From assembly GCA_964559125.1 (NCBI GenBank), contig CAZLGW010000004.1:1-64000 (forward strand): 64,000 nt of DNA. The letters are read 5' to 3'. Below are positions 17,763-25,258 of this stretch, in pieces (position 1 is the stretch's first letter; each line of letters opens with the position of its first letter). The position numbers and the translations under genes were made by a program. The notes under the pieces are model-generated. The model did not search any database. It had not been told where the DNA came from and saw only the letters and a list, made by a program, of their open reading frames with translations. Origin of the DNA: Ravibacter sp964559125 (GTDB lineage Bacteria; Bacteroidota; Bacteroidia; Cytophagales; Spirosomataceae).

Positions 17763-17923
17763 CCCATGTTGGGATTTCTGTTTAACAAAGCAAGAGCCTT
17801 CTTAAATTTTCCATAGAGTTTTACCGAGTACCTGGAATTTCCGTTTCTTTTAGTATAGAAATCAAGGGTTTCAAAGAGTCTTATACTTGCCTTATGTGAC
17901 CAGATTATTTTTCTTCCAGCCAT
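17759..17923 (-). pseudogene. Truncated RelE/ParE toxin
   Basis: A 54-codon frame starts at ATG 17923-17921, inside the antitoxin's last codons, as in intact modules. It reads MAGRKIIWSHKASIRLFETL, then DFYTKRNGNSRYSVKLYGKF and KKALALLNRNPNMG-stop. This is the N-terminal half of a RelE/ParE-family toxin, which normally runs to about 95 residues with its catalytic residues in the missing half. The cut coincides with the end of the convergent YefM gene. Activity is unlikely. Confidence 0.75.
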
Positions 17924-18141
17924 CTGGCAAACTGGTTATCTAATTCCGATTGCTCAACAAATAATCCCTGTCCGATCTGTTTTTTTGACTCCATTATCTC
18001 CAAACGAAGTTCCTCGCTTAGAGTCAATTGCCGGGAATCGAGTTTCGAATCAAGAATAGCTTTTAATGAGGACAAAAAAACTTCGTCGTCAATTTCGGCA
18101 ATTTGCTCTATCAGAATCTTTTTTAATTCAACCACAGTCAT
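17905..18141 (-). CDS. Antitoxin of a truncated RelE/ParE module
   Basis: A 78-residue acidic helical protein (MTVVELKKILIEQIAEIDDE, then VFLSSLKAILDSK, ending DNQFARWLEEK). Size, charge and the C-terminal FVEQSELDNQFARWLEEK tail match antitoxins paired with RelE/ParE toxins in Bacteroidota. Its last codons overlap the start of the toxin frame at 17923. An ATG five codons upstream is possible, but the chosen start matches the usual MTVxELK opening. Because the toxin is cut short, the antitoxin may now act only as a DNA-binding protein, if at all. Confidence 0.72.
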   Translation of the reverse strand: MTVVELKKILIEQIAEIDDEVFLSSLKAILDSKLDSRQLTLSEELRLEIMESKKQIGQGLFVEQSELDNQFARWLEEK

Positions 18142-18254
18142 AGTCAGTAATATCAAGAAGACTTATTAAATCACCGGTATCTTATGTAAAGATAAGGATT
18201 CATCAAAAACAATGGAAATATTTATACCTATCACTTAATTCTAAATTCCAAAGC

Positions 18255-18291
18255 TGTCCGGTTCCGGACACTTTTCGTCCATTATCGAACG
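18255..18291 (+). promoter_or_regulatory. Paired palindromes, putative activator binding sites
   Basis: TGTCCGGTTCCGGACA (18255-18270) is a perfect palindrome and nearly the same as the site at 650-665. CGTCCATTATCGAACG (18276-18291) is a second, weaker copy 5 bp on. The pair precedes the TolC-like gene. Confidence 0.62.
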
Positions 18292-18344
18292 GCAAGCCTT
18301 GACACTCTTTTCAAAAACCACTGATTAACAGCTAATTACCAATC

Positions 18345-18359
18345 GGGCACAACCTGTGA
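18345..18359 (+). promoter_or_regulatory. Candidate sigma-54-like promoter of the TolC-like gene
   Basis: GGGCACAACCTGTGA has a good -24 part (GGCAC) but a poor -12 part. It begins 53 bp after the proximal palindrome, against 54 bp in the three other cases, and about 80 bp before the ATG. Position rather than sequence carries the call. Confidence 0.4.
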
Positions 18360-18367
18360 ACTACCCG

Positions 18368-18412
18368 GCTGTCAGCGGTCAGAAATCAGCTATCAGCAAT
18401 CGACTGACAGCT
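18368..18412. repeat. Dispersed GCTGATAGC-type repeat, copy 1
   Basis: A run of degenerate 7-9-bp units (CTGTCAGC, GGTCAG, AAATCAGC, TATCAGC, ACTGACAGC) lies just before the TolC-like gene. Related runs occur at 19775-19866, 27628-27682, 32487-32522 and 59886-59920, with a short one at 22583-22598. Confidence 0.6.
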
Positions 18413-18437
18413 TTTTCTATAATATTTCAGCTACCCA

Positions 18438-19775
18438 ATGAATAAAAGCACAATACTGAAGCTGCTCCTGTCGGCAGTCTTTCTCATCGCAGGAAGGCAG
18501 GTACACTGCCAGGCCCTTCCACATGATTCCCTGTCTCTCTCCGACTGTATCCGGCTGGCCCTCAAAAACAGCTATACGGTCCAGAGCGCAAATCTCACTA
18601 CCCGGCTGGCCCGCATAGATCACCAGGAATCCAGGCAAAGCCTGATCCCCGGTGTAAATATGGGCGTCGGCCATAACCTCAGCCAGGGGAGAAGCATCGA
18701 CCTGGTTACCAACCAGTATATTAACCAGAACTTCTCTTCCGGCAATCAATATGTAAGCGGATCGGTAACGCTTTTCCGGGGGTTCGAGGCCCTCAACCGG
18801 ATAAGACAACAGGCAGCGGCCGGCAAATCGGCGGCTTTTGAAGAGCAGGCGACAAAAGATCGACTGATGTTAGATGTCGTCCTTGCCTATATACAGGTGC
18901 TGACGGCAAGGGACATGGCAGCCCAGACCGAAAAACGGATAGAACTTACAAAACAGCAGGTCAGGCGCACCACCGATCTGCATAACAGCGGGGTCATCCC
19001 GCCCTCCGATTTCTTTGACCTGAAAGGGCAGCTCGCAGGCGATCTCAATGCGCTCAATGAAATCCGCAAAGCCCATATGGAAGCCCGGATTAATTTAGCC
19101 AGGTTGATGAACATCTCATATGAGCAGTTGCCGCCTGTTGCATCCATCGGTTTAAATGACCCGGAACATTCTGCTGCTTTGGCTGCATCGGAAGTCCAGG
19201 AAAATGCCGCTTTATGGCTACCCTCTTTGAAAGCCGCCGAATGGCGTATCGCCCAGGCACAGGACGGTATCCGGGTAGCGCGCGCAGGCCACTCCCCAAG
19301 ACTGACCCTCGGCGGCGGTTTCCAGAGTACTTATTCCAGCAACTCGCCGCAGGGATATTTTGAACAAACCAGGAACAACCTCGGCCGCTACCTTTCATTT
19401 GGCCTCACAATCCCGCTGACAGACCATATCCTGGTCAGGAACAACGTCGCCCGCGCCAGGATCAACCTGGAGGATGCCGAATACCGGGCGCGGAATACAA
19501 CGCTGGAATGGCAGCGCACCATTTCACAAATGGTCTTTAACCTTAGGCTGGCCAGGGAAAACTACCATAACCTTACCGAACGCGAAGAATATCTGCGGGA
19601 ATCGTTCCGGATCGCAACCTCCAGGTTCGAAGCGGGAGATATCAATTCGGTTTTGTTCCTCACGGCTAAAAACAACCTGGAGCAGGCAATGGCAGACAAG
19701 ATCATCGGACGCTATCAATGGACACTGCAGCAATACCTGGCCGATTATTTCAACGGACAATTAACCCTGCAATGA
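18438..19775 (+). CDS. TolC-family outer membrane efflux protein
   Basis: A 445-residue outer-membrane channel protein with an N-terminal signal peptide (ILKLLLSAVFLIAGRQVHCQ) and two OEP repeats rich in long helices. The first covers LPHDSLSLSDCIRLALKNSYTVQ to about residue 225, the second from about 250 to the end, including TLGGGFQSTYSSNSPQGYFEQTRNNLGRY. The final NLEQAMADKIIGRYQWTLQQYLADYF is typical. Such trimers form the exit duct for MacAB-like or other tripartite systems. It is divergent from the adaptor operon across the toxin-antitoxin remnants and carries the same type of palindrome pair upstream, so duct and pump are probably co-induced. The response regulator and kinase follow. 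Confidence 0.92.
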   Translation: MNKSTILKLLLSAVFLIAGRQVHCQALPHDSLSLSDCIRLALKNSYTVQSANLTTRLARIDHQESRQSLIPGVNMGVGHNLSQGRSIDLVTNQYINQNFSSGNQYVSGSVTLFRGFEALNRIRQQAAAGKSAAFEEQATKDRLMLDVVLAYIQVLTARDMAAQTEKRIELTKQQVRRTTDLHNSGVIPPSDFFDLKGQLAGDLNALNEIRKAHMEARINLARLMNISYEQLPPVASIGLNDPEHSAALAASEVQENAALWLPSLKAAEWRIAQAQDGIRVARAGHSPRLTLGGGFQSTYSSNSPQGYFEQTRNNLGRYLSFGLTIPLTDHILVRNNVARARINLEDAEYRARNTTLEWQRTISQMVFNLRLARENYHNLTEREEYLRESFRIATSRFEAGDINSVLFLTAKNNLEQAMADKIIGRYQWTLQQYLADYFNGQLTLQ

Positions 19776-19866
19776 TTGGCGATCGGCGGTCAGCGATCGG
19801 CCGTCAGCCCGTTTTCTCATACGAAAGGGCTGATTTCCGACCGCTGATAGCTGAAAGCTGACGGCT
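19775..19866. repeat. Dispersed GCTGATAGC-type repeat forming a long imperfect hairpin, copy 2
   Basis: The left half carries GATCGGCGGTCAGCGATCGG and CCGTCAGCCCG. The right half carries GGGCTGATTTCCGACCGC, TGATAGCTGAAAGCTGACGG. The two halves are imperfectly complementary over about 40 bases. The repeat fills the whole gap between the TolC-like gene and the response regulator and may act as an attenuator. Confidence 0.6.
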
Positions 19867-19901
19867 AAAATGTAGATTTGAGGAAAGACCATCATAAAAC
19901 C

Positions 19902-21257
19902 ATGAAATTACGCAATGCAACAATATTAGTGGTTGACGACGACCCCGACCTGCTGACGGCCGTAAGCCTGTTGCTGAAACCCAAAGTCAGCAGGGTCATC
20001 AAGGAGCGCAACCCCGACCATATCCCTTCTATCCTGAACCGGGAAGAGGTCCACCTGGTGTTGCTCGATATGAATTTTAAAAGCGCCGTCAACACCGGTA
20101 ATGAGGGACTGTTCTGGCTTGGCAGGATAAAGCAGCTCAAGCCGGATCTGCCTGTGGTCATGATCACTGCCTACGGCGCCATAGATCTGGCTGTAGACGC
20201 ACTGAAAAGAGGAGCTACCGATTTTATGGTCAAGCCCTGGCAGAATGACAAACTGGAAGCTACGCTGGAAGATGCCCTTGCCCAGAGAAAACCGAAGCTG
20301 AAATCAGGCAATGCTGTAGCCGCCGGTGTTCCCGAGCTGATCGGGGAATCGGACGTAATGAAGGCCTTGCTGGTCAAGATCAATAAAATTGCACCGACCG
20401 ATGCCAATATCCTCATTCTCGGGGAAAACGGCACCGGCAAGGATATTATCGCTTCCACTCTTCATCACCTGTCGCTCAGAAGCCGGAAACCATTTGTCAA
20501 GGTCGATGTGGGAGCCCTCACCGACACTTTATTCGAAAGTGAGTTGTTCGGACATAAGAAAGGCGCTTTTACCGACGCCCGTGAAGACCGTCCCGGCAGG
20601 TTTGAAGTAGCGAACGGCGGAACATTGTTCCTTGATGAAATCGGGAATATCACCCTTCAGCAGCAGGCCAAGCTCCTGAGCGCCCTTCAGAACCGGCAGG
20701 TAGTTCCGCTCGGGAGCAATCATCCCGTTGCAGTAGATATCCGTTTGCTGTGCGCTACCAATGTCCCTATGGCCATCCTTGCCGACGAGCAGCGCTTCAG
20801 AAAAGATCTCATTTACCGTATTAATACGGTTGAAGTCCAGGTACCTCCTCTCCGCGAAAGAGGAAAAGATATTATCCTTCTTGCAGAGCATTTTCTCGGG
20901 GTATATTCCAGGAAATACAACAAGGATTTCGAAGTTTTCGACAGCCCGGCATTGCAGAAGCTGCGTTCCTATCACTACCCGGGTAATGTCAGGGAGCTGC
21001 AGTACTGTATCGAAAGAGCGGTGATCATGGCGGAGGGAGAAGTAGTTACGGATACCGATATCGTATTCTCCCCGATCGAACGTGCGGAAGCCCTGCCCGC
21101 CACCTCGCCCGCTACAGGCAATAACCTGATAGATCTTGAAAGGAATACCATTAAAAGTGTGGTGGACAAGCACAACGGCAATATCAGCAAAGCCGCCCGC
21201 GAGCTGGGTATAACCCGGACCGCCCTCTACAGGCGATTAAATAAATACGATATATAA
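19902..21257 (+). CDS. NtrC-family sigma-54-dependent response regulator
   Basis: A 451-residue cytoplasmic activator. It has a receiver domain with acidic pocket VVDDDPD and phospho-acceptor Asp56 in LLDMNF. The AAA+ domain has Walker A GENGTGK (174-180), a sigma-54 loop GAFTDA (221-226, Asp replacing the usual second Gly) and Walker B TLFLDEIG. A C-terminal Fis-type helix-turn-helix follows (SKAARELGITRTALYRRL). The frame is open from a TTG at 19878, but the ATG at 19902 begins directly at the receiver. Its stop overlaps by one base the start of the kinase gene. It is the natural candidate to bind the paired palindromes and open the sigma-54-like promoters of the adaptor, FtsX and TolC-like genes. 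Confidence 0.94.
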   Translation: MKLRNATILVVDDDPDLLTAVSLLLKPKVSRVIKERNPDHIPSILNREEVHLVLLDMNFKSAVNTGNEGLFWLGRIKQLKPDLPVVMITAYGAIDLAVDALKRGATDFMVKPWQNDKLEATLEDALAQRKPKLKSGNAVAAGVPELIGESDVMKALLVKINKIAPTDANILILGENGTGKDIIASTLHHLSLRSRKPFVKVDVGALTDTLFESELFGHKKGAFTDAREDRPGRFEVANGGTLFLDEIGNITLQQQAKLLSALQNRQVVPLGSNHPVAVDIRLLCATNVPMAILADEQRFRKDLIYRINTVEVQVPPLRERGKDIILLAEHFLGVYSRKYNKDFEVFDSPALQKLRSYHYPGNVRELQYCIERAVIMAEGEVVTDTDIVFSPIERAEALPATSPATGNNLIDLERNTIKSVVDKHNGNISKAARELGITRTALYRRLNKYDI

Positions 21258-22582
21258 TGCCCCTTAAACGCCTCCGATACGGTTTCTTTGGATGGCTGCT
21301 GCTCCTGGTGATCATGGCTGCCGCAGGAGGTTACTTTTTCTTTCTGAAACAATACGTTTACCTTCTCGTAATCGTACCGGCAGTGGTGTTCCTGGCCTTC
21401 CGGTTAAGCACCATTCGCTTACAGATTTATACCGAACTGAAGGATTTCTGCGAAGCTGTAAAATACCACGATTTTACCCGTTCCTACCCTGTTCGCACTG
21501 CAAACCCCGAAACTGCGTTCCTTCGTAACGCATTCAACGGGATCAATTCCGTTTTTAAGGAGATCAGCAGCGAAAAGGAAATCCAGCATCAATACCTGCA
21601 AAGCCTGCTCGATATTACCGATACGGGAATTATTTCGTACGACACCAGCTCCAACAAGGTGATCTGGATGAACGAGTCGTTCAGGAAACTCTTCGGGATC
21701 CCTTACCTGCATCATTTCGAAGCATTGAAAAAAAAGAACCCGGATGTCTATACGAAAACTCTTCAGACAAAGCCCGGTACGGCTACGTTACTCACCGTAC
21801 AGTCGCCGAAAGGTCCTCTTAAACTGATTATAAATGTACGGGATTTCCGGACTGCGGAAGGGCATTTCCGGATGATCTCCTATCAGAATGTCAACGAGGC
21901 CATCGATAAGACCGAGTCGCAGGCATGGCAAAAGCTGCTGAGTGTCCTTACTCATGAGATCATGAACTCTATCGCGCCCATATCCTCGCTGGCAGGTACG
22001 CTCGCGGAGCGCCTCCGGCAGATGGGTGCCGGTCCGGATACGGAAGATATACGCCTGGGCGTCGATACCATACGAAGGAGAAGCGACGGCCTTCTGAAAT
22101 TCGCGCAAACCTACCGCTCGCTCAACAACGTAACCAGCCTCAACCTCAGGGAAGTCAGGATTTCCGGGCTTTTCGAAAACCTTTACCAGTTGTTCGAGCC
22201 TACATTGATCCAGAAAGGCATAGAAATGGATATTATCATGAAAGATCCCGGCCTGCGGTACGAGCTCGACGGCGGGCTCATTGAGCAGGTCCTGATCAAC
22301 CTTACCCTCAATGCCATTGAAGCTGTCAGGGACAGCCCCGCACCCTATATAAGCCTGACCGCCCTCCTTTCAGACAACCGTCTGCAGATTACAATAGCAG
22401 ACAACGGCAAAGGGATACCCGCCGATCTGCTGGAAAACATCTTCATACCGTTTTTCACGACCCGCAAAACGGGAAGCGGCGTAGGCCTGACGCTCGGGAA
22501 AAAAATCATGCTCCTGCATGGCGGGAACATCCGGGTCGAAAGCAAAGAGAATGCCGGAAGTACGTTTACGCTGGCGTTTTAA
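21257..22582 (+). CDS. Membrane sensor histidine kinase partnered with the NtrC-type regulator
   Basis: A 441-residue kinase with two adjacent N-terminal transmembrane helices (WLLLLVIMAAAGGYFFFL and VYLLVIVPAVVFLAF) separated by only a few residues, so almost no periplasmic sensing domain. A linker and a PAS-like region (about 110-215) follow. The phospho-acceptor His233 lies in LTHEIMNSIAPISSL and the HATPase domain has N, G1 and G2 boxes (INLTLNAIEA, IADNGKGIP, GSGVGLTLGKKI). The short loop suggests it reads membrane or cytoplasmic cues, for example envelope stress (inference). It is translationally coupled to the regulator by a 1-bp overlap (TAATG). Confidence 0.93.
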   Translation: MPLKRLRYGFFGWLLLLVIMAAAGGYFFFLKQYVYLLVIVPAVVFLAFRLSTIRLQIYTELKDFCEAVKYHDFTRSYPVRTANPETAFLRNAFNGINSVFKEISSEKEIQHQYLQSLLDITDTGIISYDTSSNKVIWMNESFRKLFGIPYLHHFEALKKKNPDVYTKTLQTKPGTATLLTVQSPKGPLKLIINVRDFRTAEGHFRMISYQNVNEAIDKTESQAWQKLLSVLTHEIMNSIAPISSLAGTLAERLRQMGAGPDTEDIRLGVDTIRRRSDGLLKFAQTYRSLNNVTSLNLREVRISGLFENLYQLFEPTLIQKGIEMDIIMKDPGLRYELDGGLIEQVLINLTLNAIEAVRDSPAPYISLTALLSDNRLQITIADNGKGIPADLLENIFIPFFTTRKTGSGVGLTLGKKIMLLHGGNIRVESKENAGSTFTLAF

Positions 22583-22593
22583 AAAGCTATCAG

Positions 22594-24510
22594 CTATTTC
22601 ATTTTCACGTTATCTACATAAAACAAAGTAAGCTTTTCCTTCTCGTCCGCACCGGGAAGCGGCGGGACGGGCTTTTCGTTAGGAGTAGAGCGATTGGGCA
22701 GATCACGGTATGCGCCGGTGCGCACCGAAAGCCTTTCTACAGAGCTGACCGCCTCCGCCAGTCCCGCGTTCCTGATCAGCGGTTTATTGTCTACATAAAG
22801 ATCATAGTGACCGTAAGGCTGAGCATTTACTACAAACCTGATGTTATACCATTTCCCCGGTACGTAGTCGGCCAATTCCTTCTCCTGCCCGCCGTCTGTT
22901 GCCGCCAGCTTCCCGTTATCCGCAAACCGAAGCCTCACAGGCCGGTTGCCGAACTGGTCAGTCACATCAATTTCCAAAAGTCCCGTATTTCCTTCTCCCG
23001 CCATTATATCCAGTTCAACAGTTGCCCGGGCCGATTCTTCAAACACCCTGATCGCACGGGCATAATCGTAGGGATCTTCGTCCCTCAGCTCCAGCGAAAC
23101 CCCGTTTTTACCAGGAATTTTTACCAACGTTACCGGCGCCCACTTCGGTGCATAAATATTCCAGTCCGGTACACCGCCAGACAACTGCAACTTATCAAAA
23201 TTATCGGAAACCGAGCCTTTAACAGCATACCTCACCGGAACCGGCACCCTGGCAACCCACATATCTTCCTTGTTCATGCTATAGGTGAGCCACATATCAG
23301 TTCCCGGAGAATCCCCGTTTCCCGGTTCTATTCCCCGGACATAACACGGCCCGAAATCTTTCCAGCGTCCGTAAAACCTCCTGGGGGGCACCTCGCCCTG
23401 AACCAGCAAAAGATTATCGAAAAGAATACCGTCATCGCCTGAAACGATGGCAAGCGGATAACGGTATTGGCTGGATTCAATGGGGTTGTATACCAGCGCA
23501 TAGCGGCCGTCTTTGGTAGCCTGCCCCCAGACCTTTCCTCCCGACATTACGAGTGTAGGTGCCTTGACCGATTTTGAAAATGTCTTCCCGTCATCCGAAA
23601 GGGCCGCCATCGAGCGTTTCCATAAACCAACATACTTCCCGTCTTTCCGGCGATAGTACGACAATGCCGAACCTCCTCTGGGACCTGAATAAAACCCGTC
23701 CAGACCTTCATCCTCGTCGCGCCATTGCAGCGTCATCAGCGGATTGTTCAACAGCGAATCACATGCTGCTACGAAATCCTTATCCCCGGAACTTTTGTAA
23801 AGCGGGTAGCTGGTATTCGTTTCGTTCCAATTGGTATGCGAACTGTAGCGTATGAAATAGATCGGCCCGTACGTACCGTCTTTTTTGATTTCTCTTACCA
23901 CACGACCTATACCTCCTTTGGCAAACGGGTCTTCTGAATGGCCATAAAAAGCGACCGTGAGCAATTTTCCGTTAGGCGCCACATAGAATCCCATACGTTG
24001 ATGCATCATATAACCTTTGTACCCCTCCGGGACCTTCACCCCTTCAGGCGCAACATAGGGCGGAAAGACAACCTCCGGCTTCGACCAGTTTCTGCCGTCG
24101 GGAGAAGTTACCACCAGCGTCTGACCGGGTGCAACGTGTTCGTCGACCGGGTTGCTCAGGTATTGCTGGTAGAATTTCCCATTCCAATAGGTAAGGCTCG
24201 ACGCGTGATTATAAGTCCAGCCATGATCGTCCGACAATTCGGGATGCGTACGGTTTACCCTGAAAGTCTGCCTGTTTTCTACCCCTATAGCATACCTGAG
24301 CCGCCCCTCATGTACATGCGGGTCAATAGAAACTCCGCCGATATAGCGAACCGGTTCGTTGACACTGCCGGTTTGGGCAAAAGCTCCGGCAGATACAAAT
24401 AATGCCGCTGCCAATGCGCGCTGAAAAATTGTACACCGGCAAGGACAAAACGGTATGAACTGGAATATTTTGAAAAGTCGGGCCAGGGCTACAGACGGCA
24501 TATCTGACAT
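22594..24510 (-). CDS. Secreted beta-propeller protein with LamG-like C-terminal domain
   Basis: About 638 residues from the ATG at 24510; the frame is open to 24585. A signal peptide ending VSAGAFAQ precedes a region with repeated propeller-like strands (HASSLTYWNGKFYQQYLSNP, LVVTSPDGRNWSKPEVV, SMAALSDDGKTFSKSV), as in sialidase-like or ulvan-lyase-like propellers. From about residue 470 comes a jelly-roll of the LamG/DUF1080 type (DNFDKLQLSGG, KWYNIRFVVNA, HYDLYVDNKPLI). This suggests an extracellular glycan-active or glycan-binding enzyme; I cannot name the substrate or family with certainty. It is convergent with the kinase gene, 11 bp apart. The true start is uncertain because several Met codons precede the signal peptide. 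Confidence 0.6.
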   Translation of the reverse strand: MSDMPSVALARLFKIFQFIPFCPCRCTIFQRALAAALFVSAGAFAQTGSVNEPVRYIGGVSIDPHVHEGRLRYAIGVENRQTFRVNRTHPELSDDHGWTYNHASSLTYWNGKFYQQYLSNPVDEHVAPGQTLVVTSPDGRNWSKPEVVFPPYVAPEGVKVPEGYKGYMMHQRMGFYVAPNGKLLTVAFYGHSEDPFAKGGIGRVVREIKKDGTYGPIYFIRYSSHTNWNETNTSYPLYKSSGDKDFVAACDSLLNNPLMTLQWRDEDEGLDGFYSGPRGGSALSYYRRKDGKYVGLWKRSMAALSDDGKTFSKSVKAPTLVMSGGKVWGQATKDGRYALVYNPIESSQYRYPLAIVSGDDGILFDNLLLVQGEVPPRRFYGRWKDFGPCYVRGIEPGNGDSPGTDMWLTYSMNKEDMWVARVPVPVRYAVKGSVSDNFDKLQLSGGVPDWNIYAPKWAPVTLVKIPGKNGVSLELRDEDPYDYARAIRVFEESARATVELDIMAGEGNTGLLEIDVTDQFGNRPVRLRFADNGKLAATDGGQEKELADYVPGKWYNIRFVVNAQPYGHYDLYVDNKPLIRNAGLAEAVSSVERLSVRTGAYRDLPNRSTPNEKPVPPLPGADEKEKLTLFYVDNVKMK

Positions 24511-24736
24511 ATCAGCATTCTTAAAAGTGATATGATTTATACCGGGAAAACTGGCGCAAAGACTATTCAGGCGACGGAAATGCAAGACAATCTACCGCAT
24601 AGACTAGACGAGCGAAAGGTCAGGATTTTAAATAATGCAAAAATGATTAAATTTGTAAAAGGCCCGAATGCGGGTGCTATGGAACTAAATCCAAACCATT
24701 TTGTGCCTTTACAATAGCTTTTAACAAAATAAGAAG

Positions 24737-24958
24737 ATGGAGAGCATAACAATATACCCGAAAAATGAAAAGCAAAAATCACTGCTCAAATCTTTATTGG
24801 AAGAGATGAAAATTCGTTTTGATATTGCGAAATCCGATGATACTCTGATGACTGAAAAAGAGTTTTATGCTAAAATAGATCGCTCCATACAACAGGCAAA
24901 AGAGGGGAAAGTAAAAACTCTGACAAAAGAGAAACAAAAAGAGATTTTGGGGCTGTGA
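24737..24958 (+). CDS. DUF2683-type antitoxin
   Basis: A 73-residue protein (MESITIYPKNEKQKSLLKSL, then LEEMKIRFDI, ending KEKQKEILGL) of the small antitoxin type that precedes YoeB/Txe toxins in Bacteroidota. It has a short beta-strand opening, a helix and a Lys-rich C-terminus. Its TGA overlaps the toxin's GTG start (CTGTGAG), the usual arrangement for tight translational coupling. Composition here is clearly more AT-rich than in neighbouring genes, suggesting recent acquisition. The antitoxin role rests on the neighbour. Confidence 0.85.
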   Translation: MESITIYPKNEKQKSLLKSLLEEMKIRFDIAKSDDTLMTEKEFYAKIDRSIQQAKEGKVKTLTKEKQKEILGL

Positions 24959-25233
24959 GATACGAGATTCAATATACTGACGAAGCTGAAAGAGATTTTG
25001 AAAGGCATAGAAAATCGGGAAACAAAAAGCTATTGCAGAAAATTGATGCGTTGTTAGCCGAATTAAGAGAACATCCTAAAATAGGAACAGGCAAACCTGA
25101 GCAATTGAAGCATTACAAAGTCCCCACATGGTCACGCCGAATTTCGGGAGAACACCGTTTGGTTTACCGTATACAAAACGAAGTAGTTATTGTACTGGTA
25201 CTTTCTGCTTACGGACATTATGATGACAAGTGA
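24955..25233 (+). CDS. Txe/YoeB-family mRNA interferase toxin
   Basis: A 92-residue RelE-superfamily endoribonuclease of the YoeB type, which cleaves mRNA on the ribosome. The family's conserved stretches are all present: GTGKPEQLKHYKVPTWSRRI with the catalytic Glu and Arg, GEHRLVYRI, and the C-terminal VLSAYGHY carrying the terminal His-Tyr. Length matches the family. The start is a GTG overlapping the antitoxin stop. Of the five toxin-antitoxin loci in this window it is the only one that looks complete. It lies at the end of the convergent FtsX gene. Confidence 0.92.
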   Translation: MRYEIQYTDEAERDFERHRKSGNKKLLQKIDALLAELREHPKIGTGKPEQLKHYKVPTWSRRISGEHRLVYRIQNEVVIVLVLSAYGHYDDK

Positions 25234-25258
25234 ATAGGGGAGAGATACAAATACGAAC

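Noticed and set aside
24532..24717. A 61-codon plus frame before the DUF2683-YoeB module
   Set aside because: It overlaps the start of the beta-propeller gene region, has no family resemblance, and more likely is leader or promoter DNA of the toxin-antitoxin module.
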